Positions 44,895 to 53,913 of a stretch of DNA of 64,000 nucleotides are shown in pieces. Source of the DNA: Gammaproteobacteria bacterium (GTDB lineage Bacteria > Pseudomonadota > Gammaproteobacteria > Pseudomonadales > Pseudohongiellaceae); assembly GCA_041395725.1 (NCBI GenBank), contig JAWKZW010000001.1, positions 2,542,001 through 2,606,000 of the forward strand, read 5' to 3'. A program made the position numbers and the translations under genes. Under the pieces are notes generated by a model. That model did not search any database. It was not told the origin of the DNA and saw nothing but the letters and a program-made list of their open reading frames with translations. Numbering within the stretch: the stretch's first letter is position 1; each line of letters starts with the position of its first letter.

Positions 44895-46406
44895 ATGAAA
44901 TACACCAGCAGCAAGGATCAACCGCTTGTCAGCCGCCGCACACTGATCAAGGGTACTGCCGCCGCGCTGGGCGCCGGGTTACTGCCCGGTCAGTTGGCAT
45001 CAGCCCAGACCAGCTCTGAAACGGTCGTGTTTACCCACACTACGCTGGTCACCAACGACATCAACCGCACGACTTTGCGGGATACGGCGCTGGCGGTACA
45101 GAACGGAGTTATAGCGGCTATTGGAGACACGGAAGAGGTCCTGGCCAGGTTTCCCCGTGCGGAGGTCTATGACGGCAGTCGCAAGGCCCTGCTGCCCGGT
45201 TTGATCAATTGTCACGCACACCTTTCCGCGACCATTGCCAAGGGATTCAATGAGGACTTCGGCTTCCCCAACAGCCTGGCTTTGCCGGAAAGCCCGGAGA
45301 GTCTTCTGTCGACTGACGAAACCAGTCTGATGTCAGTCGTAGCCGCTCTGGAAGGGCTGCGGGCAGGTACCACGACCATGGTGCAGAACGTCGGGGGTAT
45401 CGCTCGCGATGCGGCTGCCCTGGCGGCAACCGGTCAGCGCTGGGTATTTGCCGAGTCTGTGCGCGATATTGAAACGGTTGACGGACCCATGTCGCCGCCG
45501 CGACTGGCCAACAGTGTGCCGCCGAGATTTTCGGATCGCTTGCGGGAAGAAGGGATGCAGCGTATCAGTGACCTGTACAGTGCCTGGCATGGCGCCAACG
45601 ATGGGCTGGTCAATGTCTTTCCGGCCGCCGCCCTGGTGGAATTGTCGTCACCGCAACTGTTGCGGGATGTCAGGGAGTTCGCCGACGCACGGGAGTTGGG
45701 TTATACGATCCACATGACCCAGTCCCAGGCGGAGGTTGATTTCATGTTGCGCTACCATGGTATGCGCCCCGCGATCTTCCTGGATAACAACGGCTTTCTG
45801 GGTCCGCGATTGTTCGCGGCCCACGCCAGGTATTGCGACGCGTCGGAAATCGCCGCACTGGCCCGCACCAATACGATTATTACCCACCAGGCTGCCATGG
45901 CTGCTAATCGCGGTGTCAATCCCCCGATCACAGCCCTGCGTGAGGCCGGTTGTACTATTGCCCTGGGCACCGACAATAACAATACAGATATGCTGCATGT
46001 GATGAAAACAGCCATCTCCCTGGAGCGCATTCAGCGTAACGATGAGGTGCCTGGCACGCTTCCCCAGCCTGAGGACATGCTGGCGGATGCCGCCGGCGGT
46101 GGCTCTCAGGCAGTCAACATGGCGGATCGCATCGGCTCTCTGGAAATCGGCAAACGCGCCGACCTGATTGTGCTTGATACCCTGAAGCCGCACCTGACTC
46201 CTGCCGGGCGCATCCTGTCCGCCTGGATTCACAATGGCCAGCCGTCCGATATTGAATCGGTCATGGTGGATGGCAGATTCGTCATGCGTGACCATAAAGT
46301 GTTGACGGTAGATGAGGCAGCCATCATGGAGGAGGCTTATCGAATAGGCGAGAGGGTATGGGGAAGAATTCTGAGAAATGGTGAGTTGCCGCTACCGCGC
46401 CTGTAA
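44895..46406 (+). CDS. Tat-exported amidohydrolase (SsnA/TRZ-ATZ-like)
   Basis: 503 residues. SRRTLIKGTAAALGAGLLPG is a clear Tat signal, so the enzyme is likely exported folded with its metal. Metal ligands are in LPGLINCHAHLS (HXH), GYTIHMTQ (His), TIITHQAAM (His) and ALGTDNNNT (catalytic Asp), and IGKRADLIVLD closes the barrel as in cytosine-deaminase-like hydrolases. It would hydrolyse an amidine, amide or deaminate a ring nitrogen compound. GGGAG precedes the ATG. Export of both neighbouring amidohydrolases suggests periplasmic processing of organic nitrogen compounds. Confidence 0.87.
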   Translation: MKYTSSKDQPLVSRRTLIKGTAAALGAGLLPGQLASAQTSSETVVFTHTTLVTNDINRTTLRDTALAVQNGVIAAIGDTEEVLARFPRAEVYDGSRKALLPGLINCHAHLSATIAKGFNEDFGFPNSLALPESPESLLSTDETSLMSVVAALEGLRAGTTTMVQNVGGIARDAAALAATGQRWVFAESVRDIETVDGPMSPPRLANSVPPRFSDRLREEGMQRISDLYSAWHGANDGLVNVFPAAALVELSSPQLLRDVREFADARELGYTIHMTQSQAEVDFMLRYHGMRPAIFLDNNGFLGPRLFAAHARYCDASEIAALARTNTIITHQAAMAANRGVNPPITALREAGCTIALGTDNNNTDMLHVMKTAISLERIQRNDEVPGTLPQPEDMLADAAGGGSQAVNMADRIGSLEIGKRADLIVLDTLKPHLTPAGRILSAWIHNGQPSDIESVMVDGRFVMRDHKVLTVDEAAIMEEAYRIGERVWGRILRNGELPLPRL

Positions 46407-46474
46407 TTTCCCGGCTACCGTCACGACATTAAGGGACAGGAGTCACAGATAATTTTTCAAGGGCGCGGGCAGGA

Positions 46475-47443
46475 TCAGAGCCATTTCTTGATGCGAAAAT
46501 AAGTCAGTGTGCCCACTACCATAACGGTCATGGTCCCGGCAACCAGAGAAAATGCCAGGGGTTCATTCACTCCCGGCAGGCCGGCCACGTTCATGCCGAA
46601 CAACCCGGTCACAAACGAAATCGGCAGGAAGATGGCCGCGACGATAGACAGTACGTACATGCGGGCGTTCTGCTCCTGGGCAATGCGGTTCATAAGCTCT
46701 TCCTGTAACACCAGGCACCGTTCTCTGACCAGGTCCAGGTCTTCCACGTAGCGTACGATCCGGTCGGTCTGTTCGTGCAATTCGAAAACCAGCGCTTCTT
46801 CCAGAACGTTTCTCGATTGACGGTAAAAAGAATCAAGGGCATCCCGCTGGGGAGCGAGGTAGCGTCTTACCACGGCTGCCTGGCGGCGCAGCGAGGAGAC
46901 TTCGACACGGGTTTTGACCAGGTCGGCTTTGTCCAGGTCGTCCTCATAATGCCCCACCCGTTCTTCGATTTCGTCAACATACTCCGAGATCCGGTCAGCC
47001 AGCCGGTCAATGATCCAGACAAACAACCCCTGTATGGATTCGGGGCCTTTTCCTTCTTCCAGTTCCTTGCGGATATTCTGCATCGATATCACCCGCCGCT
47101 GTCGGACGGTGATAATCCGGTGAGGCTCCAGCCATACGCGCAGGGAGACCATGTCGTCGGGGTCATCGCCGGGATTGAGGTTCACCGCGCGGAGGAATAC
47201 AAGAAAACCCGCCTGGTCCACAAGTGCCCGCGGCCGCGTATTTGTTCGCACCAGGCTTTCTATGATGTTGTCGGGCACCCCCAGTTCCTGCAGCGTGCTG
47301 GCACAGTCATCTTCGGAATAATCCAGGTGCAGCCACTGGGGCTTCTGCGGATCGACGACCTCGGTCAGGTGCGTTGCAGACCCGTCTCCGTTAAGGGTCA
47401 TTCCATGGACAAAGCAATGGGCATTGATGAGCGGGGTATTCAT
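46475..47443 (-). CDS. zntB: CorA-family metal ion transporter (ZntB-like)
   Basis: 322 residues, the ZntB length. A cytoplasmic funnel domain rich in charged helices (residues 1 to about 255) precedes two C-terminal membrane helices. The pore signature FGMNVAGLPG lies near residue 285. RPRALVDQAGFLVFLRAVNLNPG and the conserved coiled-coil region support ZntB over CorA. It moves Zn2+ or another divalent cation. No strong ribosome-binding site precedes the ATG. The gene is the last of a minus-strand set and starts 100 bases after DUF1611. Confidence 0.87.
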   Translation of the reverse strand: MNTPLINAHCFVHGMTLNGDGSATHLTEVVDPQKPQWLHLDYSEDDCASTLQELGVPDNIIESLVRTNTRPRALVDQAGFLVFLRAVNLNPGDDPDDMVSLRVWLEPHRIITVRQRRVISMQNIRKELEEGKGPESIQGLFVWIIDRLADRISEYVDEIEERVGHYEDDLDKADLVKTRVEVSSLRRQAAVVRRYLAPQRDALDSFYRQSRNVLEEALVFELHEQTDRIVRYVEDLDLVRERCLVLQEELMNRIAQEQNARMYVLSIVAAIFLPISFVTGLFGMNVAGLPGVNEPLAFSLVAGTMTVMVVGTLTYFRIKKWL

Positions 47444-47543
47444 TGGCGGGATGTGACAGTTTCGGTCGCTTCAGACGAGTTTCAGAGTAGAGGCTTTTCT
47501 GTTGCCAGTCAAAGCTCTTTTGCCGAACACAGTCAGGCGGGCC

Positions 47544-48560
47544 TCAACCTGCGTTCCAATTCAGGGCGGCAAGCAGCATGTCCTTCAGTTGCCGGTGAGA
47601 GCCGGGGTCCAGCAGATTCAGTGCGGGCAGACCGGTGAGTTTGCGGACCAGTTCGATCCCCGCGCTGGTATTCGCCGCGCCGCCGGAAATCAGGTCCGGT
47701 TCCCTGGCGAAAGCATTCCTGACACCCAGGACGGAATAGGGGTCCTGAGCGCACAGTAATTCAAAGCGTATCCGTGATCCGAGTACCTCGATAGCTGTCT
47801 TGCCATTATACGGCTCCAGGGGTGAAGCGCCGGCTTCAGCAACCACTACATCCGGTTCGGCCTCGGCGATGCGCGACAGCAGGTAATCCAGGCGGGTGCG
47901 ATAGAGGGGCTCGGGACAGACGCTGGATGGCAGGCCCGCATCGACGAAATCAAAGACCGCTGTCGCGCCGGCGTCGGCGTAACTGAGCACGTCACGGTAG
48001 CGGGCGGCCCCGGTCAGTTTGGCGCCCACCACCCGTTTGCCCTGCTGGGTCAGCAGGTGCACGATGGTCCGCCCGGACAGGGTCTTGCCTGCTGACATGG
48101 AGGTGCCGATGATCAAGACGACCGGGATCTGGAAATCCCGGTGGGGCAGGTCAGGCAGGCAGCTGGTCATGGTCACCGGCTCGCCGCCTCGCAGGACGTG
48201 ACCGCGGTAGCGCAATTTCAGCAGCGAGCCGAGGAATGGCGACGTGGATGTGGTTTTGCCGAACAGGCCCGCTGACGTGAGTGCCTCGAAATCGTCGGAC
48301 TCCATGGCACGCCAGTCACCGACTGCTTCCAGAGTTGCCGCACGGGCCCCGAGACTGCCCACTGCCAGGTCTCCCTCCATGGCCTCCATCATGCGGCCGG
48401 AAGGTAACTCCAGGCTCCGATACGTGCAGTGCGCATCAGTCACTTCCCCTACGATGTAGTCGCCGGTCTGCCAGCGCTCGCGATCGAGTTTTGCCACTTC
48501 AAAATCCTGCTTCGCCAGGTCGCTGATCCGGGTGACTGAGGTAAACAGGTAGCGGGTCAT
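47544..48560 (-). CDS. DUF1611 P-loop protein (DgcN-like)
   Basis: 338 residues. A Rossmann-like N-terminal third is followed by a P-loop NTPase domain: VLIIGTSMSAGKTLSGRTI near residues 147-165, GAKLTGAARYRDVL, and VVAEAGASPLEPYNG. This is the DUF1611 layout; one characterised member, DgcN, N-acetylates D-glutamate at the start of a D-glutamate catabolic route. AGGAG in the end of the M20 gene serves as its ribosome-binding site, with 5 bases between stop and start. The DgcA racemase of that route is not in the window, so the D-glutamate link is a hypothesis. Confidence 0.75.
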   Translation of the reverse strand: MTRYLFTSVTRISDLAKQDFEVAKLDRERWQTGDYIVGEVTDAHCTYRSLELPSGRMMEAMEGDLAVGSLGARAATLEAVGDWRAMESDDFEALTSAGLFGKTTSTSPFLGSLLKLRYRGHVLRGGEPVTMTSCLPDLPHRDFQIPVVLIIGTSMSAGKTLSGRTIVHLLTQQGKRVVGAKLTGAARYRDVLSYADAGATAVFDFVDAGLPSSVCPEPLYRTRLDYLLSRIAEAEPDVVVAEAGASPLEPYNGKTAIEVLGSRIRFELLCAQDPYSVLGVRNAFAREPDLISGGAANTSAGIELVRKLTGLPALNLLDPGSHRQLKDMLLAALNWNAG

Positions 48561-48565
48561 GGGGA

Positions 48566-49735
48566 TTACTCCTGGTCAGTGGAAGTCAGGGGCGGTGCCA
48601 GCAGCAGCAGTGTTAACAGGGTGCAGCGGACCGGCAACTGATCCACAAATACGAATTCGTGATCTGCGTGGGCACCGTCTCCCACGGCACCCAGGCCATC
48701 CAGGGTGGCGGTATACAGGCTGGAAGTGTTGCCGTCGGAGCCACCGCCGGCGGTGCCCTGGGAAAGCGTCAATGGCACCTGCCCTGCCAATGAAGTTGCC
48801 AGCGACCAGAACTGTTGATTGGCGGGAGTGCGTTCCATCGGTGGTCGGCCGATGGCGCCCTCAATGCCGAGGCTGACGCCTGGTGTCTCCGGCTGCAGGG
48901 CATGGATGGTTCGCTCGATCAGCTCGGCGTCAGCCTGACTTTCTACTCGCACATCCACAATGGCGCTGCTCTGAGGGGCTATAACATTGGGTCTTACGCC
49001 CCCATCGATCATGCCGACGTTGACGGAAATACCTTTCTCGTAGTCATTGAGCAGGAAGAGTTTTTGAATGACATGGGAGAGCTCCAGGATGGCACTGGCG
49101 CCGGCAGTGGGGTCCAGGCCCGCATGGGCTGCGCGGCCCTTCACTTTCACGACAAAGCGACCCACGCCTTTGCGGGCTGTCTTGAGCTTGCCTTCCATGC
49201 CCAGCGAAGGTTCCAGCACCATGCAGCGATCAGCCAGGCTGGCCAACTTTCGCACGTAGCGAGTGGACTCGCGACTGCCGATCTCCTCGTCGGAGTTGAT
49301 AAAACAGACTGGCGTAACCGGCACTGGCAGCTCCAGTTCTTCGATGGCCTGAATAGCAAACAGCATTTCCACCAGGCCGGCCTTCATGTCGTAAATGCCT
49401 GGGCCCCGCATGCGGTCTGCCTCCAGGCTGACCGGCATAGTCTCGAGTGTGCCGAGAGGCCAGACGGTGTCGCAGTGTCCCAGTAACAGCTGTGTAGAAC
49501 TGCCGCTGACGCGCTTGTGTGGAGTCGCATATAACTGGCCTCCGGAGTTGCGCCCGGGCACCAGGATGACCCGGTAGCCGCGCGCCTCGAATTCCTGCTT
49601 CAGCCGCCTGCGGAGCGGTTGCTGGGAGGCGGGATCGGTAGAGGGAGATTCGATTACCGCCAGTGCCATGAGCAGATCGACCATGGCCTGCTGCTGGTTT
49701 TCCAGGTATTCCAGAATCAGTTTTGCTGGCGTCAT
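48566..49735 (-). CDS. M20-family metallopeptidase (carboxypeptidase G2-like)
   Basis: 389 residues from ATG 49735, which follows the flavin-reductase stop by 4 bases. The zinc-site motifs are LLGHCDTVWPLG, GPGIYDMKAG, INSDEEIGS and GGGSDGN, with a terminal HADHEFV. The sequence resembles carboxypeptidase G2 and deacylases acting on N-acyl glutamates. It has no signal peptide, so it acts in the cytoplasm. Position between DUF1611 and a flavin-reductase-like gene, with tight coupling, argues for one pathway; removal of an acyl group or a glutamate is likely. Confidence 0.83.
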   Translation of the reverse strand: MTPAKLILEYLENQQQAMVDLLMALAVIESPSTDPASQQPLRRRLKQEFEARGYRVILVPGRNSGGQLYATPHKRVSGSSTQLLLGHCDTVWPLGTLETMPVSLEADRMRGPGIYDMKAGLVEMLFAIQAIEELELPVPVTPVCFINSDEEIGSRESTRYVRKLASLADRCMVLEPSLGMEGKLKTARKGVGRFVVKVKGRAAHAGLDPTAGASAILELSHVIQKLFLLNDYEKGISVNVGMIDGGVRPNVIAPQSSAIVDVRVESQADAELIERTIHALQPETPGVSLGIEGAIGRPPMERTPANQQFWSLATSLAGQVPLTLSQGTAGGGSDGNTSSLYTATLDGLGAVGDGAHADHEFVFVDQLPVRCTLLTLLLLAPPLTSTDQE

Positions 49736-49739
49736 GGTT

Positions 49740-50351
49740 TTATCGTTTAAATCCTGCCGGGAACGGCAATTGATAAGTTTGCCGGATTTCGGCAAAGCGG
49801 TCCGGATACAGATAGGCCAGCAGCGGTGCTTGACTGATCAGTTCCTGATCGTCAAGATCACTTTTGCGTAACGCGTCTTCAGCGACCCGCGCGGCGATGA
49901 CCGTGCCGATTATCAGGGAATTTTCGCCGAGTTCATCCACCAGTCGATGCAGCTCACACTCCAGAAACAGGCTGCCATCCTGGAGAAAATCACCATCCAC
50001 CCGGGAGGCTCTGAACAGAGGCAATGACTGGACGATGGGTTTACTGCCGTCATCACAGCGCGGCGAGGCGCTGAGGCTGGCCAGTACGGTCTGGGAGGGG
50101 CGCACAAAAGTGACGGTAAACTGCCCGGTACGTTTAATGTTCTGATAGGTGTTGTGGGCTGGAGTACAGACAAAGCCAAAGTGGTTCTGCCAGCTCATCG
50201 GCATGGCCAGGTGCTTGGGGGCCAGATCGGCAGCGCCGCTTTCTTCCCTGGTGCCCACTACGACCAGCGGGTGCACCGAGTAAAAACGTTCCCAGACAGG
50301 CTCAGCCGGGTCCAGTTCAATGGTGGGAGGAACTCCCGGATCTTTGCTCAT
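49740..50351 (-). CDS. Flavin reductase-like (FMN-binding split barrel) protein
   Basis: 203 residues with a split-barrel FMN-binding fold: VVVGTREESGAADLAPKHLA, HFGFVCTPAHNTYQNI and TGQFTVTFV are the phosphate- and ring-binding stretches of this family. Such proteins bind FMN and reduce flavins, or act as stand-alone oxidoreductases. GGAG 5 bases before the ATG supports the start. It is the first gene of the minus-strand operon with M20 and DUF1611, and is divergent from the RLAN/RimK ligase across 241 bases. Confidence 0.8.
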   Translation of the reverse strand: MSKDPGVPPTIELDPAEPVWERFYSVHPLVVVGTREESGAADLAPKHLAMPMSWQNHFGFVCTPAHNTYQNIKRTGQFTVTFVRPSQTVLASLSASPRCDDGSKPIVQSLPLFRASRVDGDFLQDGSLFLECELHRLVDELGENSLIIGTVIAARVAEDALRKSDLDDQELISQAPLLAYLYPDRFAEIRQTYQLPFPAGFKR

Positions 50352-50526
50352 GACGGCTCCAGTAAAGGGTTCTCTCTTGAAGCTAGCACCTTCATCTTAC
50401 GCTTTTGTTGATCGGTATCAACGTTGGCTGGCAGTATAGAGCAGCGATAGTCTGAGGGGGTCGGTATGCGCCGTAAATCCCGTTTGAACGGCAGCGCCCG
50501 GTTAAGCAGGGAAATTATAAAATCTA

Positions 50527-50556
50527 TTAGGTTGCATCGTATTTTTACCTTATAGT
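50527..50556 (+). promoter_or_regulatory. Possible sigma70-type promoter of the RLAN/RimK gene
   Basis: TTAGGT (50527-50532) and TATAGT (50551-50556) are separated by 18 bases, and lie about 37-66 bases before the ATG. The -10 differs from consensus by one base; the -35 match is weak. Confidence 0.35.
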
Positions 50557-50592
50557 CTGGCCGCAAATTCATCCCAGGCGGGGATTCCACTG

Positions 50593-52050
50593 ATGTCCAA
50601 GGTGTTAATAGTTCTCAACAGATCCGAAGACTGGGCGCCTTACTACCCCAGTGAACAGGTCATCAGTGTTGATGATTACCTGTCGCTTTCCCTGCAGCCC
50701 AAGCAGCGGGTCAGAATAATCAACCTGTGCAGCGACTACGGTTACCTGAGCGAGGGCTATTACTGCTCGCTGCTCTCCGAGGCGCGCGCACACAAGGTCA
50801 TCCCCTCCAGCCGGATCATCAATGAACTCAGTTCGCCGGCCCTGTATGGGATCCAGCTTGGCGCTGCCAATACCATTCTCAACCGGGTAAAGCCGGGTGC
50901 CGAAAACAGGCAGGAGATTCTGCTCAAATCCTGTTTTGGTCAGGTTAAAGAGCAAAGCTTTCAGCCACTGGCCAGAGTGCTTTTCGAGCGCTTTCCCTGT
51001 CCTATCCTGGAGATTACACTGCGCTTTGATGAGCGGAAAGAAATCACGGCACTCCGGCTGGGCAATCATCTGGATCTTGATGATGAGGAACAGACGTTCT
51101 TTGCCGAGGCGCTGCGGCGATTCAGCAACCGGGTCTGGAAAGAAAGCCGCGGAACCCGCTTTCTCCGCTATGACATGGCAATACTGGTAAATCCGGAAGA
51201 CGCGATGCCGCCCAGTGATGAAGCCGCAATTCGCAAGTTTATCAAGGCTGCTCGCCAGTCGGACATCAATGCGGAGGTTATCGGGCCGGAAGGCATCGTC
51301 AGGCTGGCGGAGTTCGATGCGCTGTTTATCCGGGAGACCACGGCAGTCAATCATCACACTTACCAGTTCGCCAAGCGGGCCGAGTCAGAAGGGCTGGTGG
51401 TCATCGACGATTCCCAATCCATTGTCCGCTGTGCCAACAAGATTTATCTTGCCAACGTGTTTCAGGCTAACCGTGTGCCTACGCCCCGGAGCCTGATATT
51501 ACACCGGGATCACCCCGAGCAACTGGAAGCGGCGGTGCAGGAACTGGGTCTGCCGATGGTGATCAAGATTCCTGACGGTTCGTTCTCCCGGGGCGTCAAG
51601 AAAGTGGAGACGCTGGAAGAATTCCGTATCGAAGCGGGGAAGCTGTTCGAACAATCCAGTCTGGTGCTGGCCCAGGAGTACCTCTACACCAGCTTCGACT
51701 GGCGCATCGGAATTCTCAACAACAGGCCTCTCTATGCCTGTCGCTATCACATGGTGAAGAAGCACTGGCAGATTTATCGCCATGGTGAGAGCCGTTCGGT
51801 CAGCGGTGCCTTTGATACCCTGCCAACCTTCGAGGTGCCGAAACCTATTCTGCATGCAGCCCTTGCCGCGTCTCGTCCCATTGGAGACGGGCTCTATGGC
51901 GTGGATCTGAAAGAGGTCAATGGCAAGGGTTATGTGATCGAGGTGAATGACAATCCAAATATAGACAGTGGTGTCGAGGACTGGTTTCTGGGTAAGGAAC
52001 TCTACGACCTTATCATGCAGGAATTCAGGCGGCGCCTGGAACTACTATGA
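50593..52050 (+). CDS. RimK-like ATP-grasp ligase with N-terminal RLAN domain
   Basis: 485 residues. Residues 1 to about 150 match the RLAN domain (MSKVLIVLNRSEDWAPYYPS, VISVDDYLS, RVINLCSDYGYLSEGYYCSLL). Residues about 200-485 are an ATP-grasp of the RimK type: LFIRETTAVNHHTYQFA, LPMVIKIPDGSFSRGV for ATP binding, SLVLAQEYLYTSFDWRIG, and VIEVNDNPNIDSGVE with Mg-binding Glu and Asn. It should ligate an amino acid to a carboxylate using ATP. The neighbouring M20 hydrolase and DUF1611 acetyltransferase-like gene act on amino acid-like substrates, which fits a glutamate- or peptide-related pathway, but acceptor and donor are unknown. Confidence 0.85.
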   Translation: MSKVLIVLNRSEDWAPYYPSEQVISVDDYLSLSLQPKQRVRIINLCSDYGYLSEGYYCSLLSEARAHKVIPSSRIINELSSPALYGIQLGAANTILNRVKPGAENRQEILLKSCFGQVKEQSFQPLARVLFERFPCPILEITLRFDERKEITALRLGNHLDLDDEEQTFFAEALRRFSNRVWKESRGTRFLRYDMAILVNPEDAMPPSDEAAIRKFIKAARQSDINAEVIGPEGIVRLAEFDALFIRETTAVNHHTYQFAKRAESEGLVVIDDSQSIVRCANKIYLANVFQANRVPTPRSLILHRDHPEQLEAAVQELGLPMVIKIPDGSFSRGVKKVETLEEFRIEAGKLFEQSSLVLAQEYLYTSFDWRIGILNNRPLYACRYHMVKKHWQIYRHGESRSVSGAFDTLPTFEVPKPILHAALAASRPIGDGLYGVDLKEVNGKGYVIEVNDNPNIDSGVEDWFLGKELYDLIMQEFRRRLELL

Positions 52051-52072
52051 TCTGAATGCCCCGCCGGGGAGA

Positions 52073-52190
52073 GCCTGTCAGGCGCCACTGCGTCGTTGTT
52101 GGGCTTGGCAGGGGGTAATACCTGCTCTTTCCGTGACACCTCGCGCTAGTGCCTGTCTGACTCCTGCAGGGCGTTGCGGTAATTGACCAG
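52073..52190 (+). repeat. Dispersed intergenic repeat, copy B
   Basis: 118 bases that begin just after the RLAN/RimK stop and align with copy A, including GCCACTGC, the ACCTCGC core and TGCGGTAATTGACCAG at the end. The copies are diverged and carry small insertions, so they are old or under weak constraint. Confidence 0.5.
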
Positions 52191-52692
52191 AGAGCGCTCG
52201 ACGGGTTTTTCTGTACTCCGTTTAACCTTCAGTGCGCTCTACCTTCCCAAGATGAACGAAAAGACAAGGCGTGTTCCAGCTCTTCCCGGTGATAGCCCAG
52301 TAGACCCATCTGGTGCATTGTTTGAACAGGCCGGACAGGGGGGGGACGACAAGCTGTTGATCTGTCTGGGGTAGTAGTTTGGCCGGTTGTCTTTCTCCAA
52401 TCCAGAAGGGGTAAGGGGCACTGGCCTATGGCAGCGCAAGTCTGATAAAGCGAGGCTCCGGGTGGGGTAATCGGGTGGTTGGAGCCACTACGCTATGCAT
52501 TACGCGTTAGCTATCGATCCCCTGGCTCTGGCGGTAGACAATGGTTCCCGACTGAACTTGTAGCCTCGGCACCTGCTGCAGGCGATGCGGTAGCCGGGTG
52601 GGTGTAGATCAGGGTGAAATCGCCAGCGCTTTCCCCTGTGTGCGGAATACGAGGATATCTTTAATTCAGCTGCTCAGATCTGAGACAAAAAA

Positions 52693-52718
52693 AAAAGCAC
52701 CAGCTTGCTGGTGCTTTT
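52693..52718 (-). terminator. Rho-independent terminator of the His/Met-rich secreted protein gene
   Basis: AAAAGCACCAG and CTGGTGCTTTT form an 11-base stem around CTTG. On the minus strand the stem is followed by a run of T (A at 52687-52696 on the plus strand). It lies 31 bases past the stop at 52750. Confidence 0.85.
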
Positions 52719-52749
52719 CAGTACTACCGGGACCCAGAGGCCCCTGGTT

Positions 52750-53913
52750 TTATTGGGGTACAGACATGATCGAGGTGTGCATGTGACCCATTTCGTCACG
52801 TGATCGATTCCGCTCTGAGCGATCCAGTTCGCCGATGGCCGGGCCGCCCTGGTTGTAAATACCACCACGCAATGCCGCCAGCAGGTAGTCGTAGTCCTGG
52901 GAGAGGTTGGTCTCCTTGTTGGTGAATTCGGCTACGACCGTACCAATTGCCGCCTGGCGATCTTCCAGATTTGGATAGGCCAGTATGTCCAGGATGATGT
53001 TTTCCAGCATGCCCAGGTTGTCAAGAATAATGGACGCCTTGGGATGGAAGCTATACAGGTGCGGAGCAATGGCCGCGGCGGTTGGCTGCTCTACCGGCGC
53101 GGGAAACATGGTCATACCGCCTTCCGATCCCACCTTGTTCCAGTACCGCTCCATGACAGTATCCATGGTGTTGCGGAACTGGCTGTCGGTGTATTCAACC
53201 ATGACAGATTCCAAGGCGGCTACGCTGAGCCAGTAATTTGCCCAGTGCAGGCCGCTCAGCTTGGGGAACGCAGTCAGAAACGCCGTGGCATGGGGATGTT
53301 CAGCCAGCAGGGTGTAGTCCTTTGCCATTGGCGCCACGGAGTGGCGGTCGTCGCTGAGATAGTCTTCAACGGCAGCGTTTACAGCCCGCTGCTTGTTGGT
53401 AACAGAATCATCGACATAAATTTCGTACAGACGGTCTTTGAACTGGCGGCCCCGGGTCAGCACCACGGCGGTATGACGATCGATGGTTTCGCTGTTAAAG
53501 AAAGCATTCTGAACTACGTCGTCGGCATAATCAGCCTGCAGCATACGGTAAAGCTCAGTACGGCTGGCAGTTTCCTGTTGGTCATAGGCGCCACCGGAGA
53601 GCATTTCCATATCGTGACCACCGTGTCCGCCGCCATGCCCCATGTCGTTCATGCTGGCCATTTCGATGAAATGCAGTTCCAGCTGGTTGCGGGCAATTCT
53701 CGTTGCTGGATCGTTGTTGATCTTTGCCAGTTCGTCAAACATGGCAGCCTCCGTCACGTCGAAGGCGTTGAACAGCTTGGCCAAATCAGGATACTCGTCC
53801 TTCAACGGATCCTGGGCATTGGCGTTCAAAGAGACTGTGCCAGCCAGGAAAAGCGCGATAGTGGGAGCGCCTAATACCCTGGCAGCCCTTGTAAATATCG
53901 GTTTTTTAAACAT
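52750..53913 (-). CDS. Secreted His/Met-rich protein, unknown function
   Basis: 387 residues with a signal peptide (LGAPTIALFLAGTVSLNANAQ). A segment near residues 88-105 reads MNDMGHGGGHGGHDMEM, a likely soft-metal (copper) binding stretch. The rest is alpha-helical and unlike any family I recognise; further histidines and methionines occur at the C-terminus (DEMGHMHTSIMSV). GGAG lies 8 bases before the ATG, and a strong terminator follows the stop, so the gene is monocistronic. A periplasmic metal handling role is a guess from composition. Confidence 0.65.
   Translation of the reverse strand: MFKKPIFTRAARVLGAPTIALFLAGTVSLNANAQDPLKDEYPDLAKLFNAFDVTEAAMFDELAKINNDPATRIARNQLELHFIEMASMNDMGHGGGHGGHDMEMLSGGAYDQQETASRTELYRMLQADYADDVVQNAFFNSETIDRHTAVVLTRGRQFKDRLYEIYVDDSVTNKQRAVNAAVEDYLSDDRHSVAPMAKDYTLLAEHPHATAFLTAFPKLSGLHWANYWLSVAALESVMVEYTDSQFRNTMDTVMERYWNKVGSEGGMTMFPAPVEQPTAAAIAPHLYSFHPKASIILDNLGMLENIILDILAYPNLEDRQAAIGTVVAEFTNKETNLSQDYDYLLAALRGGIYNQGGPAIGELDRSERNRSRDEMGHMHTSIMSVPQ

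Larger units (their letters stand above)
52051..52749. other. Intergenic with repeat copy B and terminator
   Basis: 699 bases without a gene. It holds copy B of the dispersed repeat (52073-52190) and the strong terminator hairpin at 52693-52718. Frames at 52183-52374 and 52598-52786 lack ribosome-binding sites. Confidence 0.5.

Noticed and set aside
44369..44914. 181-codon minus-strand frame with repeated RAFVLSCF
   Set aside because: It is antisense to the amidohydrolase end and to the CACGAAAG array; the repeats come from the tandem array and there is no ribosome-binding site.
46775..47638. 287-codon frame antisense to zntB
   Set aside because: ZntB has its GMN pore motif and membrane helices; the antisense frame is not supported by any motif or start signal.
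53044..53874. 276-codon frame antisense to the Met/His-rich secreted protein
   Set aside because: The minus gene has signal peptide, ribosome-binding site and terminator; the plus frame has none.
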